In this document: positions 62,604 to 64,000 of the stretch, one piece after another
Numbering within the stretch: the first letter of the stretch is position 1
How the letters are laid out: every line of letters starts with the position of its first letter
NCBI RefSeq assembly: GCF_000745835.1
Contig: NZ_JQKB01000023.1
Coordinates: forward strand, 25,598-89,597
Reading direction: 5' to 3'
From: Belnapia moabensis DSM 16746
Lineage (GTDB): Bacteria > Pseudomonadota > Alphaproteobacteria > Acetobacterales > Acetobacteraceae
DNA length: 64,000 nt
The notes under the pieces: generated by a model
Seen by the model: the letters and a program-made list of their open reading frames with translations, nothing else
Databases searched by the model: none
Told to the model about the DNA's origin: nothing
Program-made: the position numbers and the translations under genes

Positions 62604-64000
62604 TCAGACCCTCTGTGCTGACCCCGGGTCGGAACGCCGACTGCCGCGGTTGTTCAGAGCGGTGCGCACTCGGTCTGCAAGATCAGTGTGGCTGTATGGC
62701 TTGCCGAGCACTGCGGCGGCCCGTGCCGGCCTTTGCTGCACCACGAGGTCGTCGCTGTAGCCGGTCGCAAGCAGAATGCGGAGGTTGGGGTACAGTGCTC
62801 GTGCTTGCTCGGCTAGCACAAGGCCGTTCATGCCGCCCGGCATGGAGATGTCAGTGAACAGCAGGTCCACCTGCCCGCCTGCTCGCCCCAGTACCTCCAG
62901 GGCTTCCTCCCCGCTCCGCGCCGACAGTACCCGGTAGCCAAGGGTTGTCAGTTGATGCACCGCGAGTTCAAGCACACCCGCGTCGTCGTCCACGGCAAGG
63001 ATTGTGGCGGTGCCCTCCGGACTGTGGTCAGGTAATGCTTCATTGTCGTTGAAGGGCTGCGGCGTGTCCGACGTGTCATCCAGCGCCAGGGGGAAGAGCA
63101 TGCGCACTCTGGCTCCGCGGCCGGGCATGCTGGCGATGTCCAGCCGCCCGCGCGACTGGCGAACAAAGCCATGAACAGTTGCAAGGCCAAGGCCGCGCTT
63201 GCCAGTCTTGGTGCTGAAGAATGGCTCCGTGGAGCGCGCCAGAACCTCTGGCGGCATTCCTGGCCCTTCATCCTCGACGCTCAGCACGACATAGCGGCCC
63301 GGCTTCACCCCATCGCTCCCGGCAAGGACGGCTGCTTCGTCCAGCATCACCGTCCCGGTACGTATAGTCACGCGACCGCCACCCGGCATGGCGTCACGCG
63401 CGTTGGCCAGCAGGTTCAGCAAGGCCACCTTCACCTGAGCTGGATCAACGGCACATAGCGGGAGGCCGGGGTCGAGATCATAGCGTAGCTCCATGCCGTC
63501 GCCGAGGGTGCGCCACAGCACCTCACCGATTTCCGACAGCACCGTGTTGAGGACGACCGGACGCGCTTCGAGCCGTGTTCTTCGGGCAAAGGTCAGGAGT
63601 TGTTGGGTGAGCGTCGCCGCATGCCGGGCGGCCTGCCGTGCACGCTCCAGCGGCCTCAACGCCTCAGGTTCATTCGGCAGGCGTGTCTCAGCGCGCTTGA
63701 GATTGCCAAGCACGACCTGAAGGGTGTTGTTGAAGTCGTGCGCAAGCCCGGCCGCCAACTGCGCGATCGCCTCCATTTTCTGCGCCTGCCGCAGCGCATC
63801 TTCCACGTCATGGCGTGGCGTTGCATCGAACTGCGACGCGAAGAAATGCAGGAGTTCGCCATCCGGGCCAAATACCGGGCCGATAAACAGAGCATTCCAG
63901 AAGGGTGTGCCGTCCCTCTTGTAGTTCAGTATCTCGACTGCGATCGGGCGCCGCTCAGCCAGAGCGGTTCGAATTTGGCTTACCGTGTCCTGGCTGGTGA
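62604..64000 (-). CDS. PAS/LOV-like histidine kinase with receiver domain, 5' end outside window
   Basis: The frame stays open to the last base. Reading inward: a PAS domain whose visible end has LNYKRDGTPFWNALFIGPV and FFASQFDATPR, the typical C-terminal half of a LOV-type PAS domain. Then the H-box GLAHDFNN (phospho-His), an HATPase domain (NLLANARDAMPGGG; EDEGPGMPP; GKRGLGLATVHG) and a C-terminal receiver (AVDDDAGVLELA; FTDISMPGGMNG, phospho-Asp; LATGYS; LGKPYS). It is a hybrid kinase that signals by phosphorelay. The flavin-binding NCRFLQ motif, if present, lies outside. The GTG at 63806 is internal. Confidence 0.9.
   Translation of the reverse strand, partial: TSQDTVSQIRTALAERRPIAVEILNYKRDGTPFWNALFIGPVFGPDGELLHFFASQFDATPRHDVEDALRQAQKMEAIAQLAAGLAHDFNNTLQVVLGNLKRAETRLPNEPEALRPLERARQAARHAATLTQQLLTFARRTRLEARPVVLNTVLSEIGEVLWRTLGDGMELRYDLDPGLPLCAVDPAQVKVALLNLLANARDAMPGGGRVTIRTGTVMLDEAAVLAGSDGVKPGRYVVLSVEDEGPGMPPEVLARSTEPFFSTKTGKRGLGLATVHGFVRQSRGRLDIASMPGRGARVRMLFPLALDDTSDTPQPFNDNEALPDHSPEGTATILAVDDDAGVLELAVHQLTTLGYRVLSARSGEEALEVLGRAGGQVDLLFTDISMPGGMNGLVLAEQARALYPNLRILLATGYSDDLVVQQRPARAAAVLGKPYSHTDLADRVRTALNNRGSRRSDPGSAQRV

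Noticed and set aside
62572..62760. 62-codon + strand frame
   Set aside because: Antisense to the receiver domain of the hybrid kinase, no ribosome site.
1..64000. CRISPR arrays, insertion sequences, rRNA
   Set aside because: I scanned for regularly spaced direct repeats, transposase motifs (DDE, HUH, serine or tyrosine recombinase) and rRNA landmarks and saw none.

Overview
The window is high-GC, densely packed bacterial chromosome with short overlaps between genes (ATGA, GTGA, TGATG), frequent GTG/TTG starts, a class I PHA synthase, a DUF1109/NrsF-type anti-sigma gene, Bug-type solute-binding proteins and a lepB-rnc-era / recO / parC neighbourhood. Together these point to an alphaproteobacterium, most likely Acetobacteraceae (Roseomonas-like). 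That placement is inference from gene content; there is no rRNA here to test it.

Layout. 1-2431 (+): the 3' part of an amidase, then an ECF sigma factor and its probable membrane anti-sigma factor. 2422-12915 (-): one giant secreted repeat protein (DUF11-like repeats, ten SdrD-like B repeats, then RTX glycine-rich repeats) that a single in-frame TAG splits into two open frames. 13287-16806 (+): an overlapping TPP-enzyme / zinc alcohol dehydrogenase / SDR operon. 16941-19295 (+): lepB-rnc-era. 19370-24071: two MFS transporters flanking a CoA-transferase plus a cysteine homologue of selenoprotein reductases. 24085-25394 (-): a cluster of very small genes including a DUF1488-like one. 25649-33362: a flavin monooxygenase, htpG with a heat-shock-like promoter, a CorA-type channel, recO, pxpA and parC. 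33369-37876: a Bug solute-binding protein, a nucleoside-type deaminase, queE with a hairpin-bearing leader, a SnoaL-like protein, and a hydroxyacid dehydrogenase/class II aldolase pair. 37940-48613: a DUF883 protein, then a dipeptide-type ABC importer with two solute-binding proteins and two amidohydrolases. 48586-57436: phaC, a proline-rich lipoprotein, aminotransferase-hom, glpX, recJ, a small secreted Tyr/Arg/Pro protein and a DUF882 peptidase-like protein. 57569-61596 (-): a spermidine/putrescine-type ABC operon with a Tat-type signal on its binding protein. 61818-61893: tRNA-Glu(TTC). 62306-64000: a small hypothetical gene and the 3' part of a LOV/PAS-histidine kinase-receiver protein that runs off the window.

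How the genes work together. Housekeeping blocks (lepB-rnc-era, recO, parC; aminotransferase-hom, glpX, recJ) are separated by accessory catabolic and transport modules. The best candidates for unusual biology are the amber-split giant adhesin beside its convergent sigma/anti-sigma pair, the CoA-transferase/GrdB-like pair between two MFS genes, the importer with paired hydrolases, and the LOV-type hybrid kinase downstream of tRNA-Glu. All functional statements rest on motif recognition by eye; no database search was run.
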